Source: Paenibacillus dendritiformis | Lineage (GTDB): Bacteria > Bacillota > Bacilli > Paenibacillales > Paenibacillaceae | DNA length: 64,000 nt | Assembly: GCF_021654795.1 (NCBI RefSeq) | Contig: NZ_AP025344.1 | Location: 4,898,501 to 4,962,500, forward strand | Direction of reading: 5' to 3' | Position numbers and translations under genes: made by a program | Shown here: in pieces, positions 25,672 to 35,543 of the stretch | Layout: each line of letters begins with the position of its first letter | How positions within the stretch are numbered: position 1 is the first letter of the stretch | Notes under the pieces: generated by a model | What the model was told of the DNA's origin: nothing | What the model saw: the letters and a program-made list of their open reading frames with translations, nothing else | Database searches by the model: none

Positions 25672-27546
25672 TTAGTTGACCCTCACAATGCGATTCTCTA
25701 CTTTGGGATGAATGACCTTGGTGCTCACCAAGTGTTCTTCTACGATATCGTAGAACGTATAGCCGGTATCCAGCACCTGATCCTTCTTCAGCATCGAGTA
25801 TCCGTCCCCGCCGGACGTAATGAAGTCATTCGTCGCCACCTTGTATGTCTTCTCCGGATCGAGCGGCTGCCCGCCCACCTTCACCTCGGTGACCCGTTCG
25901 CCAGCCGGCTTCTTCACGTCATAGACGAAGGACATGCCGCCTACCTGAAGGAAGGAGCCCGGGAGATCGTCTGTATTCTCCGCTCCTCTCACCGACACCT
26001 CCAGCGCAGCCTTCAGATCGGCCCCGGTCGCCTCGACGATAGTCAGCGTGTTCGGGAACGGAAGAATGGAGTAGAGATCCTTCTTCGTCATGTCTCCCGC
26101 CTGCTTGCTGGCGCGGATGCCCCCGCCGTTGACCAGGGCGACATCGGCTTCATAGCCCTTGATTGTTTTCGTCTTCGCGATAAGCGCATCGGCAATGAAG
26201 TTGCCCAGATTGGTCTCCTTCGCCCGGACCTGCGTCCGCTCGCCGTCCAGATCGACCTCCGTCTTGCCGATGACGGCCTTCATCGATTCCTCGACCTTGG
26301 CCACGACATCCTGCACGAGCTTCTCGATCTCCGGATCCGCCTTCACGCTCTCGTCATACTCGACCAATCCGCCGCTGAACCCGACAAGCTCCTTGTTGTA
26401 ATAGAACAAATCCACGCGGCCCAATGATTTGCCGTACTCCCAGTCCTGTACGATATACGTCCCGTTCACGACTTCCGGCGTATGAATCGGCGTATGGGAG
26501 TGGCCGCCGATGATGAGGTCGATGCCCGAGACGTTCTTCGCGATCTCCCGGTCTTTGTCCACGCCGATATGGGAGACGATAATGACATGATCCGCTTCCT
26601 TCTTCATTTCCGGTACCAGTTCTTTGGCGATATCCACCGGATCTTTGAATGTCAGCCCTTTCACATTGTTCGGATGCGTGACGATTGGCGTTTCTTCCGC
26701 GACGAAGCCGATGAAGGCGAACGTCTCGCCGCCCACCTTGGTAGTGACCGCCGGCACGAGCAGGTTGGCGCCGTCCGCCTTGAAGACGTTGGCGCTAATC
26801 ATCGGATACTTGAGCTGATCGCGAAGCTTCAGCAGCTGCTCGTAGCCGAAGTCGAATTCATGGTTCCCGGCCGCCATCGCCGTGTAGCCGAGCGCATTGA
26901 GAATCGGAAGAATCGATTCTCCCTTGAACTGGTTCGTATAGATCGTGCCCTGGAACGTATCTCCCGCATCCATCAGGAGGAAATTCTTGTTCTCCTTCTC
27001 CCATTCCTTGACGAGCGTCGCGATTTTGGCGTAACCGAACTCCTTGCCCTTCTGATCCTCCTGAATGTGGCCGTGCACATCATTCGTATGGGCGATCGTA
27101 ATATGCTCCGTCAGCGCGGCTCCCAATGCTTCCGTGAACTGCTCGCGGGTCACGGAGCCGCCGGCGGGCAGCTCCAGCGCAACGCCCAGCTTCTGCGCAA
27201 TCTCGGCAAGGCGTTCGGCGGAAGGCGCCTGTCTGTCATTGGCGCTTTCCTGCTCCGTAATCGCGCCCTGTCCGGCCGCCCAGTCCAGATATCCCTGCGC
27301 CCAATAGCCGCTGCGCTCCGGAATGGACGCCCCGGTTCCTCTCGCAATCAGCGCGATAGCTTCCCCCAACGAGACGGGCCGCTCGAGCCGCAGATCCCCT
27401 TGCTCATAGCCTGCAATGATATGCTTCTGCTGCATCCATTCATTGTGCTCCACCGGTTGAAGCGGGGCGGCAAAGGCCGATGCCGAAAACAGCATCCCCA
27501 ATGCGCCGGTCACGAGAAATGAAGCCGCTTTCATTTGGAATCTCAA
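25672..27546 (-). CDS. Secreted 5'-nucleotidase / UDP-sugar hydrolase family protein
   Basis: About 624 residues. A signal peptide (MKAASFLVTGALGMLFSASAFA) is followed by about 110 residues resembling a worn S-layer-homology-type module, then a calcineurin-like phosphoesterase domain (AHTNDVHGHI, MDAGDTFQGT, GNHEFDFG, GGHSHTPIH) and the 5_nucleotid_C domain (NLGNFIADAL, NGGGIRAS, TSGGDGYSML). It should release phosphate and nucleosides from extracellular nucleotides, feeding the DeoD pathway. GGGAGAG favours a TTG start at 27546; ATG 27567 has no good site. No sortase motif. Confidence 0.92.
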   Translation of the reverse strand: MRFQMKAASFLVTGALGMLFSASAFAAPLQPVEHNEWMQQKHIIAGYEQGDLRLERPVSLGEAIALIARGTGASIPERSGYWAQGYLDWAAGQGAITEQESANDRQAPSAERLAEIAQKLGVALELPAGGSVTREQFTEALGAALTEHITIAHTNDVHGHIQEDQKGKEFGYAKIATLVKEWEKENKNFLLMDAGDTFQGTIYTNQFKGESILPILNALGYTAMAAGNHEFDFGYEQLLKLRDQLKYPMISANVFKADGANLLVPAVTTKVGGETFAFIGFVAEETPIVTHPNNVKGLTFKDPVDIAKELVPEMKKEADHVIIVSHIGVDKDREIAKNVSGIDLIIGGHSHTPIHTPEVVNGTYIVQDWEYGKSLGRVDLFYYNKELVGFSGGLVEYDESVKADPEIEKLVQDVVAKVEESMKAVIGKTEVDLDGERTQVRAKETNLGNFIADALIAKTKTIKGYEADVALVNGGGIRASKQAGDMTKKDLYSILPFPNTLTIVEATGADLKAALEVSVRGAENTDDLPGSFLQVGGMSFVYDVKKPAGERVTEVKVGGQPLDPEKTYKVATNDFITSGGDGYSMLKKDQVLDTGYTFYDIVEEHLVSTKVIHPKVENRIVRVN

Positions 27547-27893
27547 AAAATTCACTCTCCCTTTCATCTGGTTGATAGAATGACGACATAAAAGTGAACA
27601 AATGTAAATATACTAAATTCCTTTTTTCAATTCATAGTATACCTAGTTTATTTTTCGGCGGTCAAGATAAAGTTTCATGCGCAGGAAGGATGGAAAACAT
27701 CGATTTTCCAAGCATCATCTCCCTTTAAAAATGAACATTTGTAAAATTGTATATTGCATAACGAATGATACGAAACGAACTTGCGTCACACCTGCCGCTG
27801 GCCGGGCCCCTTCCTCTCCCAAGTTCATGCTCCGTTCATAATCGTTGTATAGGATGAAGCTGCATACATCGAACGATCAGGAGGAATGGCGAT
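27547..27893. other. AT-rich divergent promoter region
   Basis: No gene. It must hold promoters for the nucleotidase (minus) and the S9 peptidase (plus). ACAAATGTAAA near 27598 and ACATTTGTAAA near 27734 are related motifs that could be binding sites; no hexamer pair stands out. Confidence 0.4.
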
Positions 27894-30248
27894 ATGAGTA
27901 AAAGGATATCCCGCGATCTGTATGATCGCGCCGCGAGACTGATGAGCGCCGAGTGGCACCGGTACGTCTTCAACGGCCGTGTCGTGCCGAACTGGCTTGC
28001 CGGCGGGAACCGGTTCTGGTACCGGCGCGACGTGCGGCTTGGCAGAGAGAAGGGAACCGAGTATGTCCTCGTCGATCCGGCGGCGAACGCCTCGAAGCCG
28101 GCCTTCGATCATGAACGCCTCGCCGCTTCCCTTGGCCGGGAGCTTGGCCGGAGGCTGGATCGCCATCATTTGGAGCTGGATCGGCTGGAGCTGCCCGAAT
28201 CATGCCGCCTCATTCGCTTCGACATGGACGGGGAGCGGTGGGAATGCGATCTGTCCGGCTATCGGTGCACCCGCCTCCCGGCCCGGCCGCGCCCAGAGCC
28301 GTACGAGCTGCTCTCTCCCGACGGGCAGTGGGGCGCCTACGCCGAGAAGCATAATCTGTTCATCCGCCATATCGAGAGCGGCGAAGTGCGGCAGCTGACC
28401 TTCGGCGGCGAGCCTGATTATGAGTATGCGGGCAGTGTGGAGGCGATGAACCTGAATCTCCGCCCCGAAGCCAAGTCTTTCCCGGCCGCCTTATGGTCGC
28501 CCGATTCGACGAAGCTCCTGACAATGCGGCTCGATCAGCGTTCGCTCCGCGAGCTTCATCTGCTTCAACACGTGCCGTCTGCCCCAAGCGGGGATCTCCG
28601 GCCTGTCCGGCATTCGATGCGCTATGCTTGTCCAGGAGATCCCCATGTCCCGCTGGCCGACATCGTCATCTGCGATATTGAGCGGGAGGCCAGCATCGCC
28701 GTGGAGGCGCCCCGGATTATCCTCTGTTCCGACAGCCCCTTCAGCCCGCTCGCGCCGCAGGCCGGCTGGAGCAAGGACAGCAAGCAGGTCTTCTACCTGT
28801 CGATGGCCCGCGATTACCGTTCGGCCAAGCTGATCGCCGCCGATGCGGAGACAGGGGCGGCGCGAATCGCCGTCGAGGAACAGAGCGATACGTTCCTGTT
28901 CATCGATCTGTATCATTTCGGCAATCTGGACCTGTACCTGCGGCCGGATCCGAACTTCCGTCTGCTGCATGACGATACGGCCCTCTGGCTCTCGGAGCGC
29001 GACGGGTACGCTCATCTGTATCTGTTCGACAGCCGCACGGGACAGCTCATCCGGCAGATTACGTCCGGCGAATGGAACGTCCGGCGTCTGGCGGCCGTGG
29101 ATGAGCGCCAGCAATGGATCTATTTCATGGCCAGCGGCCGCGAACCGGGGCGGGATCCGTACTGCCAGCACCTGTACCGCATCCGTCTCGAAGGCTCGGG
29201 CCTGACGCTGTTGACGCCGGAGGATGCGGATCATAAGATCGCCTTCGCTCCGGATCTGAGCTGCTTCACGGACACGTATTCGCGCGTCGATCTTCCCCCG
29301 GTATCCGTGCTGCGCCACAACGACGGCACCCTCGCCCGGGATCTGGAACGGGCCGATATCGAGCTGCTGCTGGAGCAGGGCTATCAGCTGCCGGAACGAT
29401 TTACGGTCAAGGCCGCGGATGGAGAGACGGATCTGTACGGCATTCTGGTCCCTCCCGCATCCCGCGAACCGGGGCGGAAGTATCCGCTGATTGACTATTT
29501 CTATGGCGGGCCCCAGCTTCTCAATACGCCGAAGTCGTTCCTGTTCGAGGCCCCCCTTGATTTCTCCGGCGGCGCCCAATCGTTCGCCCAGCTCGGCTTC
29601 GCCGCGATCGTGATGGACGGGACGGGGACGCCGTACCGCTCGAAGGCGTTCCATGACACGTCCGACGGCAGGCTGGAGCATGCGGCCGGATTGGCCGATC
29701 ATGCCGCCGCCATCCCGCAGCTGGCCGAACGCTACCCGTTCATCGATCCGGAGCGCGTCGGCATCTGGGGCGTCTCCGGAGGCGGCTACGGCTCGGCCCG
29801 GGCCATCCTGACCTATCCCGACGTCTATTCCGTCGCCGTCTCGGGGGCCGGCAATCACGATCAGCGCGCCTACATTGCGGCATGGGGCGAGCGCTTCCAG
29901 GGGCTGCCCGGCAAAGAACATCCGGGGCGGTACGCCCGTCAGGACAACGCCCGACTGGCGGCCAATCTGAAGGGCAAGCTGCTGCTCGCGCACGGCGATA
30001 TGGATGACAACGTCCATATCGCCCATACGATGCAGCTCGTCGATGCGCTGATTCGGGCGAACAAGGACTTCGATCTGCTCATCATGCCGAACGTCAATCA
30101 CAGCATTCAGTCCAACCGCTATTTCATCCGGCGCAAATGGGATTATTTCGTGAAGCATCTGCTCGGGGCCGAACCGCCCGCCCAGTATGAGATCGCGCCG
30201 GAGGCGCAGCATGCGGCCGCAGAGGCCGCTCCGCCTATTCCCGACTAA
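27894..30248 (+). CDS. S9-family prolyl oligopeptidase / dipeptidyl peptidase IV-like
   Basis: A 784-residue protein with an N-terminal beta-propeller (about residues 60-480, DPPIV_N type) and a C-terminal alpha/beta-hydrolase peptidase domain. The nucleophile lies in GIWGVSGGGYGSARA (GxSxGG), the acid in HGDMDDNVH and the histidine in PNVNHSIQ, giving the Ser-Asp-His triad. No signal peptide, so it is probably cytoplasmic. AGGAGG precedes the start. Likely cleaves short peptides after proline or alanine. It is monocistronic, just ahead of the methionine riboswitch. Confidence 0.92.
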   Translation: MSKRISRDLYDRAARLMSAEWHRYVFNGRVVPNWLAGGNRFWYRRDVRLGREKGTEYVLVDPAANASKPAFDHERLAASLGRELGRRLDRHHLELDRLELPESCRLIRFDMDGERWECDLSGYRCTRLPARPRPEPYELLSPDGQWGAYAEKHNLFIRHIESGEVRQLTFGGEPDYEYAGSVEAMNLNLRPEAKSFPAALWSPDSTKLLTMRLDQRSLRELHLLQHVPSAPSGDLRPVRHSMRYACPGDPHVPLADIVICDIEREASIAVEAPRIILCSDSPFSPLAPQAGWSKDSKQVFYLSMARDYRSAKLIAADAETGAARIAVEEQSDTFLFIDLYHFGNLDLYLRPDPNFRLLHDDTALWLSERDGYAHLYLFDSRTGQLIRQITSGEWNVRRLAAVDERQQWIYFMASGREPGRDPYCQHLYRIRLEGSGLTLLTPEDADHKIAFAPDLSCFTDTYSRVDLPPVSVLRHNDGTLARDLERADIELLLEQGYQLPERFTVKAADGETDLYGILVPPASREPGRKYPLIDYFYGGPQLLNTPKSFLFEAPLDFSGGAQSFAQLGFAAIVMDGTGTPYRSKAFHDTSDGRLEHAAGLADHAAAIPQLAERYPFIDPERVGIWGVSGGGYGSARAILTYPDVYSVAVSGAGNHDQRAYIAAWGERFQGLPGKEHPGRYARQDNARLAANLKGKLLLAHGDMDDNVHIAHTMQLVDALIRANKDFDLLIMPNVNHSIQSNRYFIRRKWDYFVKHLLGAEPPAQYEIAPEAQHAAAEAAPPIPD

Positions 30249-30264
30249 TCCTATGAAAATAAAA

Positions 30265-30293
30265 TTGACAACCGCCGCAATCCTGTGTATGAT
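30265..30293 (+). promoter_or_regulatory. Sigma-A promoter of the met operon
   Basis: TTGACA (30265-30270), 17-base spacer, TATGAT (30288-30293), immediately upstream of the SAM riboswitch. Confidence 0.85.
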
Positions 30294-30321
30294 TCTCACA
30301 TGACAATTTCATTTTCTTGAC

Positions 30322-30430
30322 CTTATCAAGAGCGACTGAGGGAATAGGCCCTATGACGTCCGGCAACCTTACCCATTTGCGGTAAAAGGTGCTAAATCCT
30401 ACAGAATGCGCGGCATTCTGAGAGATAAGT
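30322..30430 (+). promoter_or_regulatory. SAM-I riboswitch (S-box leader)
   Basis: The P1 helix CTTATC/GATAAG (30322-30327 with 30424-30429) encloses the conserved core: GACTGAGGGAATAGGCCCTATGA, then GTCCGGCAACC and GGTGCTAAATCC. High S-adenosylmethionine stabilises the aptamer and lets the downstream terminator form, switching off the methionine importer. Confidence 0.96.
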
Positions 30431-30450
30431 GGTTCCTAGCGATGCAATGC

Positions 30451-30482
30451 AGCCTCTTTCTCTCCTGAAAGAGGCTTTTTTC
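30451..30482 (+). terminator. Riboswitch-controlled terminator
   Basis: AGCCTCTTTC (30451-30460) and GAAAGAGGCT (30467-30476) form a perfect 10-bp stem followed by a T run, the expression platform of the S-box. Confidence 0.92.
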
Positions 30483-30544
30483 ATTCGCTGGAATGGATGC
30501 CGGACGAACGGGCCGATACAGATGGACATTGGAGTGTGAGAGAG

Positions 30545-31549
30545 ATGATAGAGATAAGGAATCTCGTCAAGGAGTACCGGAGCAAGACGGGAACGGTCGT
30601 CGGTGTCGATCATGTCTCGCTGCATATCGAGAAGGGCGACATCTACGGCATCATCGGGCGAAGCGGAGCGGGCAAAAGCTCCCTGCTGCGCTGCATCAAT
30701 CTGCTGGAGCAGCCGAGCTCGGGCAGCATCCTCGTCGACGGCGTCGATCTGACCAAGCTGCAGGGCGAGCAGCTCCGTCAGGCCCGGTTGAAAATCGGGA
30801 TGATCTTTCAACATTTTCACCTGATTCGATCCAAGACGGTCTACGAGAACATCGCCTTCGCGCTCAAGGCGAACCGGACATCCAAGGCGGATATCGAAGC
30901 GCGCGTGACCGAGCTGCTGGAGATGGTCGGCTTGGCCGACAAGCGCGACGTCTATCCTTCGCAGCTGAGCGGCGGCCAGAAGCAGCGGGTGGGCATCGCC
31001 AGAGCTCTCGCGAACGATCCGCATGTGCTGCTCTGCGACGAGGCGACATCCGCGCTCGACCCGGAGACGACTCAGTCCATCCTCGACCTGCTGCAAAAGA
31101 TCAACCGTGAATGGAAGCTGACGATCGTGCTGATTACCCATGAGATGGAAGTCGTCAAGGCGATCTGCGATCGGATGGCGGTCATGCAGAACGGCCGCGT
31201 CGTCGAGGAGGGACCTGTCTATGATATCTTTGCGAATCCGCAGCATCCGATGACCCGCTCCTTCATCAGCAGCCTGTTCCAATTCGAGCTGCCCGACCGC
31301 TTGCTCCGGAACGGCGCCGGCACCGTCGTCAAGGTTCACTTCGTCGCCCCGCAGGCGGAGGAAGCCGTCATTACCGATATGCTGAAGAGGTTCGACGTCA
31401 TGGGCAATATCCTGCATGGCAAAATCGAATATATCCATGATGCGCCCCTCGGCATCCTTATCCTGGAGCTGAACGGCGACCCGGCCGAAGTCCGGCGGGC
31501 CATGGATTATATCGCATCGCGAACGCACCGACTGGAGGTAATCAGATAA
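30545..31549 (+). CDS. metN: Methionine ABC importer ATPase MetN
   Basis: A 334-residue ABC ATPase with Walker A GRSGAGKSSLLR, signature LSGGQKQRVGIARAL, Walker B VLLCDEATSALDP and a C-terminal NIL domain (about residues 260-334) that binds methionine for trans-inhibition. The start at 30545 (MIEIRNLVKEY) follows GGAGTG; upstream in-frame ATGs lie too near the terminator. First gene of metNIQ under SAM riboswitch control. Confidence 0.95.
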   Translation: MIEIRNLVKEYRSKTGTVVGVDHVSLHIEKGDIYGIIGRSGAGKSSLLRCINLLEQPSSGSILVDGVDLTKLQGEQLRQARLKIGMIFQHFHLIRSKTVYENIAFALKANRTSKADIEARVTELLEMVGLADKRDVYPSQLSGGQKQRVGIARALANDPHVLLCDEATSALDPETTQSILDLLQKINREWKLTIVLITHEMEVVKAICDRMAVMQNGRVVEEGPVYDIFANPQHPMTRSFISSLFQFELPDRLLRNGAGTVVKVHFVAPQAEEAVITDMLKRFDVMGNILHGKIEYIHDAPLGILILELNGDPAEVRRAMDYIASRTHRLEVIR

Positions 31550-31550
31550 G

Positions 31551-32210
31551 ATGGACTCCCTCATACAGATCCTGCCCGATCTGTACAAGGCGTTTTTTCA
31601 GACCTTGTATATGGTGGGCATCTCATTAGTTGCCGCTTTAATTCTGGGTCTTCCTATTGGAATAATATTATTTGTGACGGATAAAGGACTGTTCCTGGAA
31701 AACCGCCTGACCCGCGTGATCCTGGGCTTCTTCGTCAACATGATCCGGTCGATTCCGTTCATCATCCTGCTCGTCACGCTGCTGCCGCTGACGAAGCTGA
31801 TCGCCGGCACCACCATCGGCCCGACGGCCGCATCCGTCTCGTTATCGGTTGCCGCTGTCCCGTTCTTCGCCCGGCTCGTCGAGACCGCGCTGCGCGAGAT
31901 CGACAAGGGCGTCATCGAAGCGGCGGTGTCGATCGGGGCCACGCCGTGGATGATCATCAAGGATGTGCTGCTTCCCGAAGCGAAGCCCGGCATCGTCCAG
32001 GGGATCAACATCACGGCCATCAGTCTTGTGGCCTACTCGGCCATGGCCGGGACGATCGGCGGAGGCGGCATCGGCGATCTGGCGATCCGCTTCGGGTACT
32101 ACCGCTATGACAATATGGTCATGTTCACCACCGTCATCATCCTTATCTGCCTTGTGCAGCTCATTCAATATGCCGGCGATTTCGCGGCCAAAAAGGTAGA
32201 CAAGCGCTAA
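31551..32210 (+). CDS. metI: Methionine ABC importer permease MetI
   Basis: A 219-residue membrane protein with five predicted helices and an EAA-type loop (VIEAAVSIGATPWMIIKDV). Matches MetI in length and sequence style. It begins one base after metN ends, so translation is coupled. Confidence 0.95.
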   Translation: MDSLIQILPDLYKAFFQTLYMVGISLVAALILGLPIGIILFVTDKGLFLENRLTRVILGFFVNMIRSIPFIILLVTLLPLTKLIAGTTIGPTAASVSLSVAAVPFFARLVETALREIDKGVIEAAVSIGATPWMIIKDVLLPEAKPGIVQGINITAISLVAYSAMAGTIGGGGIGDLAIRFGYYRYDNMVMFTTVIILICLVQLIQYAGDFAAKKVDKR

Positions 32211-32263
32211 CGCAAGCTAACGGAGGCTTCAACATCATTTCACATATTATGGAGGGTATCATC

Positions 32264-33109
32264 ATGAAAAAGACAGTCATTCTTCTCTCGCTTATCCTGA
32301 CATTCGGCCTGCTGGCCGCCTGCGGCAGCGGTTCGTCCTCCAGCGGCGGGGACAATGCGAAGCAGGAGGAGAGCAGAACGTTGAAGTTCGGGGCCACCGC
32401 AGGCCCATACAGCGATATGCTGACGAAGGCGATCAAGCCGATTATGGAGAAAAAAGGCTATACGATCGAAATCGTCGAATTCGGAGATTACGTGCAGCCG
32501 AATCTGGCGCTGTCCAACGGCGATCTGGACGCAAACCTGTTCCAGCACAAAATCTATATGGATAACTTCGCCAAGGAGAACAAGCTAGAGCTGACCGATC
32601 TGATCGCCGTACCGACGGCGCCGATGGGCATCTACTCCTCGAAATACAACTCGCTCGACGAGATCGCCGAGGGCAGCACCGTCGCGCTGGCGAACGATCC
32701 GACCAATCTGGCCCGTTCGCTGGGGCTGCTGCAGGATGCCGGCCTCCTGACGATCAAGGACGACATCGATCCGCTGCGCGTCTCGGAGAAGGACGTCAAG
32801 GACAACCCGAAGCAGCTCGTGCTGCAGCCGATCGAAGCCGCCCAGCTGCCGCGTGCCGTCGACAGCGCCGATCTTGCCCTCGTGCCGGGCAACTTCGCCC
32901 TCGCGGCCAAGATGAATCTGCTCGACGCGCTGAAGCTGGAAAATATGCCGGATGATTACCGCAACCGGGTCGTCATCAACACGGCCGACAAGGATAAGGC
33001 CTTCGCGAAGGATCTGAAGGAAGCGGTCGAGTCGCCGGAATTCGAGCAGAGAATCGATGAACAGTTCCAGGGCTTCGGCAAGCCGGAGTGGATGCTGAAC
33101 CGGAAGTAA
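32264..33109 (+). CDS. metQ: Methionine-binding lipoprotein MetQ
   Basis: A 281-residue NlpA-family lipoprotein: signal MKKTVILLSLILTFGLLAAC with lipobox LAAC, then LKFGATAGPYSDMLTKAI and VEFGDYVQPNLALSNGDLDANLFQH, the hallmarks of MetQ. The start at 32264 is chosen because the upstream M is not needed for the signal peptide and the site GGAGGGT precedes it. Confidence 0.95.
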   Translation: MKKTVILLSLILTFGLLAACGSGSSSSGGDNAKQEESRTLKFGATAGPYSDMLTKAIKPIMEKKGYTIEIVEFGDYVQPNLALSNGDLDANLFQHKIYMDNFAKENKLELTDLIAVPTAPMGIYSSKYNSLDEIAEGSTVALANDPTNLARSLGLLQDAGLLTIKDDIDPLRVSEKDVKDNPKQLVLQPIEAAQLPRAVDSADLALVPGNFALAAKMNLLDALKLENMPDDYRNRVVINTADKDKAFAKDLKEAVESPEFEQRIDEQFQGFGKPEWMLNRK

Positions 33110-33136
33110 GGAAGAACCGATGGGGAGGGATTGGAA

Positions 33137-34240
33137 ATGACAACGCTGGAACAGCCCCTTATCGTCAGAGGGGCTCCCGCCATCTACCGCTGCGAAGCCG
33201 GCATCCTGGAGAAGCTGGAGTCCCTGCTCCAGCCGTACGGCTGCCGCCGGGCGCTCGTCGTGCACGGCGAGCGCTCCTGGGAGGCCGCGGCTCCGTATTG
33301 GCCGCGGCAGACGGAGATGACGCTGCTGACGCTGGCGTACCGCGGCGAGTGCACGCTGGCGGAGGCCAGCCGCATCGCCCGCGAGGCACGGGAGGCACAG
33401 GCCGATATTGTGCTCGGCGTCGGCGGGGGCAAAGTGATGGACCTCGTCAAGGCGGCAGGCATCGAAGCCGGACTCGACACGGTGCTCGTGCCGACGCTCG
33501 CGTCGAACTGCGCGGCCTGGACGCCGCTCAGCGTGTTCTACGATGAACGGGGCCGCTTCACGCATTACACGCTCCATCCGAGAAGTCCGCTCATGGTGCT
33601 GGTCGATCCGCAGATCGCCCTGCGCGCGCCGGCCGCTTACCTGCGGGCCGGCATCGCCGATACGCTGGCGAAATGGTACGAGGCCGCCGTGCTCGTCCGC
33701 CAGTGGAGCCAGCCGCCCGCGGCCGTGAGGATCGCGCACCTCACGGCCCGCCTGTGCCAGACCGCTCTGCTGGAGCACGGCCCGCAGAGCGTTCGGGATG
33801 CCGAGCGGCAGCAATTGACGGACGCGTTCACGCTCGCCGTCGAGACGATCATTATGACGGGCGGCACGGTCGGCGGCTTCGGCGACCATGCGGGGCGAAT
33901 CGCGGGGGCCCATTCGATCCACAACGGGCTGACGGCAGCCCCCGCGACGCATCAGCTGCTCCATGGGGACAAGGTCGCCTATGGCATTCTCGTCCAGCTC
34001 GCGCTGGAGGGCAATCTGGCCGAAGTCGAGCGCCTGCTGCCATTCTACCAGGATATGGGCCTCCCCCGCCGCCTGTCCGATCTCGGGCTGTCCGCTTCGG
34101 ATCGCGAGACGCTGGACCGCGTCGCGGCCGCGTCTGTCCATCCGCAGGAGTCGATTCATCTGATGAACCGGAACGTGACGGCGGACGATGTGCGGCAAGC
34201 GATGCTGCAGCTGGAATCGGCGGCCGCCGGAACATCATAG
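33137..34240 (+). CDS. Iron-containing alcohol dehydrogenase / glycerol dehydrogenase-like protein
   Basis: A 367-residue group III dehydrogenase: NAD-binding GVGGGKVMDLVKA, LVPTLASNCAAWTPLS, and metal-binding histidines in HAGRIAGAHSIHNGL and LLHGDKVAYG. GGAGG lies 8 bases before the ATG at 33137. It follows metQ by 27 bases with no terminator, so it probably belongs to the SAM-regulated transcript. That suggests a substrate linked to sulfur amino acid metabolism, but none can be named. Confidence 0.82.
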   Translation: MTTLEQPLIVRGAPAIYRCEAGILEKLESLLQPYGCRRALVVHGERSWEAAAPYWPRQTEMTLLTLAYRGECTLAEASRIAREAREAQADIVLGVGGGKVMDLVKAAGIEAGLDTVLVPTLASNCAAWTPLSVFYDERGRFTHYTLHPRSPLMVLVDPQIALRAPAAYLRAGIADTLAKWYEAAVLVRQWSQPPAAVRIAHLTARLCQTALLEHGPQSVRDAERQQLTDAFTLAVETIIMTGGTVGGFGDHAGRIAGAHSIHNGLTAAPATHQLLHGDKVAYGILVQLALEGNLAEVERLLPFYQDMGLPRRLSDLGLSASDRETLDRVAAASVHPQESIHLMNRNVTADDVRQAMLQLESAAAGTS

Positions 34241-34376
34241 CGACTGGAGGGCGGGGGCGCAGGCTCCCGCTCTTTCTCTGCCTCGGCAATCACTTTTCTT
34301 AATCGCCTCGACAAAAAACTAGAAATATCACTTATCACCCGCTCGTTGTAAAATGGTGGAAAAAGGAGGGGTTGAT

Positions 34377-35414
34377 TTGGCTAACGCAAGCTTGTCCGAC
34401 CGTTTCGCACGCTTTGCGCGTCAAGAATGCGCAGGATCCTGCGATCTGTACGAGCATCTGGCGCTGCGCATCGCCGCCGACAATGAATTGCTCCGGATCG
34501 CCTCGCATGCAAGACCGGGCCAGCCGGTGCCGAACCTGCTCTTCGGCGCGGTTCAATACTTGCTGCTCTCCGGCGCCGATCACGAGCTGCGCCGCTACTA
34601 TGACGGACTCGTCGAGGAGCCGGGAGACATCCGGCAATCGTTCCCGCCGTTCAAGGATTTCTGCCTCAAATACGCTGACGGTATCGTTACGCTCCTGAAG
34701 ACCAAGATCGTACAGACGAACGAGGTCAGGCGCTGCGCCTATCTGTACCCGAGCTTCTGCCACATCTACGAGAACATACGCAAACCGTTGGCGCTGATCG
34801 AGATCGGCACGAGCGCGGGACTGCAGCTGATATGGGATCAGTACGGGTATTCCTACGGATCCGGAGTTGTGTACGGCAACCCGGCCGGAGAGGTCCGGAT
34901 CGCGGCGGCCATTATCGGAGGCGGAGACACTGCCCCGCCGCTGCTGCCGCACAGTCCCCCTGTTACCGCCCGGATCGGCGTCGATCTGCATATCAACCAG
35001 TTGTCCGATCCGGAAGACCGCCGATGGCTGCGGGCTTTGATCTGGCCCGGACACCGGGACAGAGTCGCGCTGTTCGACGATGCGGCCCGCTGCCTGACCG
35101 GACAGCCGGTGAAGCTGATCGAGGGAGACGGGACCGAGCTGCTCCCGAGTCTCGCGGCCGGCATTCCCGACGACGCGGCCATCTGCGTCTTCCATACCCA
35201 TGTCGCCAATCAGATGCCGCCGGAAGCGAAGCGGCGCCTTGAGCAGCACATCAGGGAGATGGGCAGCAGACGCGATCTGTTCCACCTGTACAACAATATG
35301 TGGGACGCGAATCTGCATCTGGATGAATATATCGGCGGGGTTGAACGCAGAACGGTGCTTGCCGAGACCGAAGGACACGGGCGATGGTTCCGCTGGATCG
35401 ATCCCGGCGCATAA
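34377..35414 (+). CDS. DUF2332 family protein
   Basis: A 345-residue protein recognised as DUF2332 by VQTNEVRRCAYLYPSF, PLALIEIGTSAGLQLIWDQYGY, IGVDLHINQL and VFHTHVANQMP. The glycine-rich LIEIGTSAGL segment resembles the SAM-binding loop of methyltransferases, but no activity is established. The TTG start at 34377 is preferred since AAAGGAGG lies 7 bases upstream; the ATG at 34353 precedes that site. It appears monocistronic. Confidence 0.82.
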   Translation: MANASLSDRFARFARQECAGSCDLYEHLALRIAADNELLRIASHARPGQPVPNLLFGAVQYLLLSGADHELRRYYDGLVEEPGDIRQSFPPFKDFCLKYADGIVTLLKTKIVQTNEVRRCAYLYPSFCHIYENIRKPLALIEIGTSAGLQLIWDQYGYSYGSGVVYGNPAGEVRIAAAIIGGGDTAPPLLPHSPPVTARIGVDLHINQLSDPEDRRWLRALIWPGHRDRVALFDDAARCLTGQPVKLIEGDGTELLPSLAAGIPDDAAICVFHTHVANQMPPEAKRRLEQHIREMGSRRDLFHLYNNMWDANLHLDEYIGGVERRTVLAETEGHGRWFRWIDPGA

Positions 35415-35433
35415 AAAACCGAGCAGCGCCCTC

Positions 35434-35476
35434 TTGACTGCCGTCCATCTCTATAGTAGTATTTCTAAATAATACT
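35434..35476 (+). promoter_or_regulatory. Promoter and operator of the TrmB-type regulator
   Basis: TTGACT (35434-35439) and TAGTAT (35457-35462) with a 17-base spacer. The -10 box overlaps the inverted repeat AGTATT-N7-AATACT (35458-35476), related to the palindrome in front of the drug exporter gene. Confidence 0.65.
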
Positions 35477-35543
35477 ATGCGATGACCTTCAAGCAAGCTC
35501 TCTCCTTGCTTGAGCATCTGTACCGAGAGGAGGTTGCCATCCG

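Noticed and set aside
28491..30299. 602-codon open frame on the minus strand
   Set aside because: It lies wholly opposite the S9 peptidase gene, has no ribosome binding site or domain, and arises from the high GC third positions of the real gene.
32585..34198. 537-codon open frame on the minus strand
   Set aside because: Antisense shadow of metQ and the dehydrogenase gene, both of which have motifs and ribosome binding sites.
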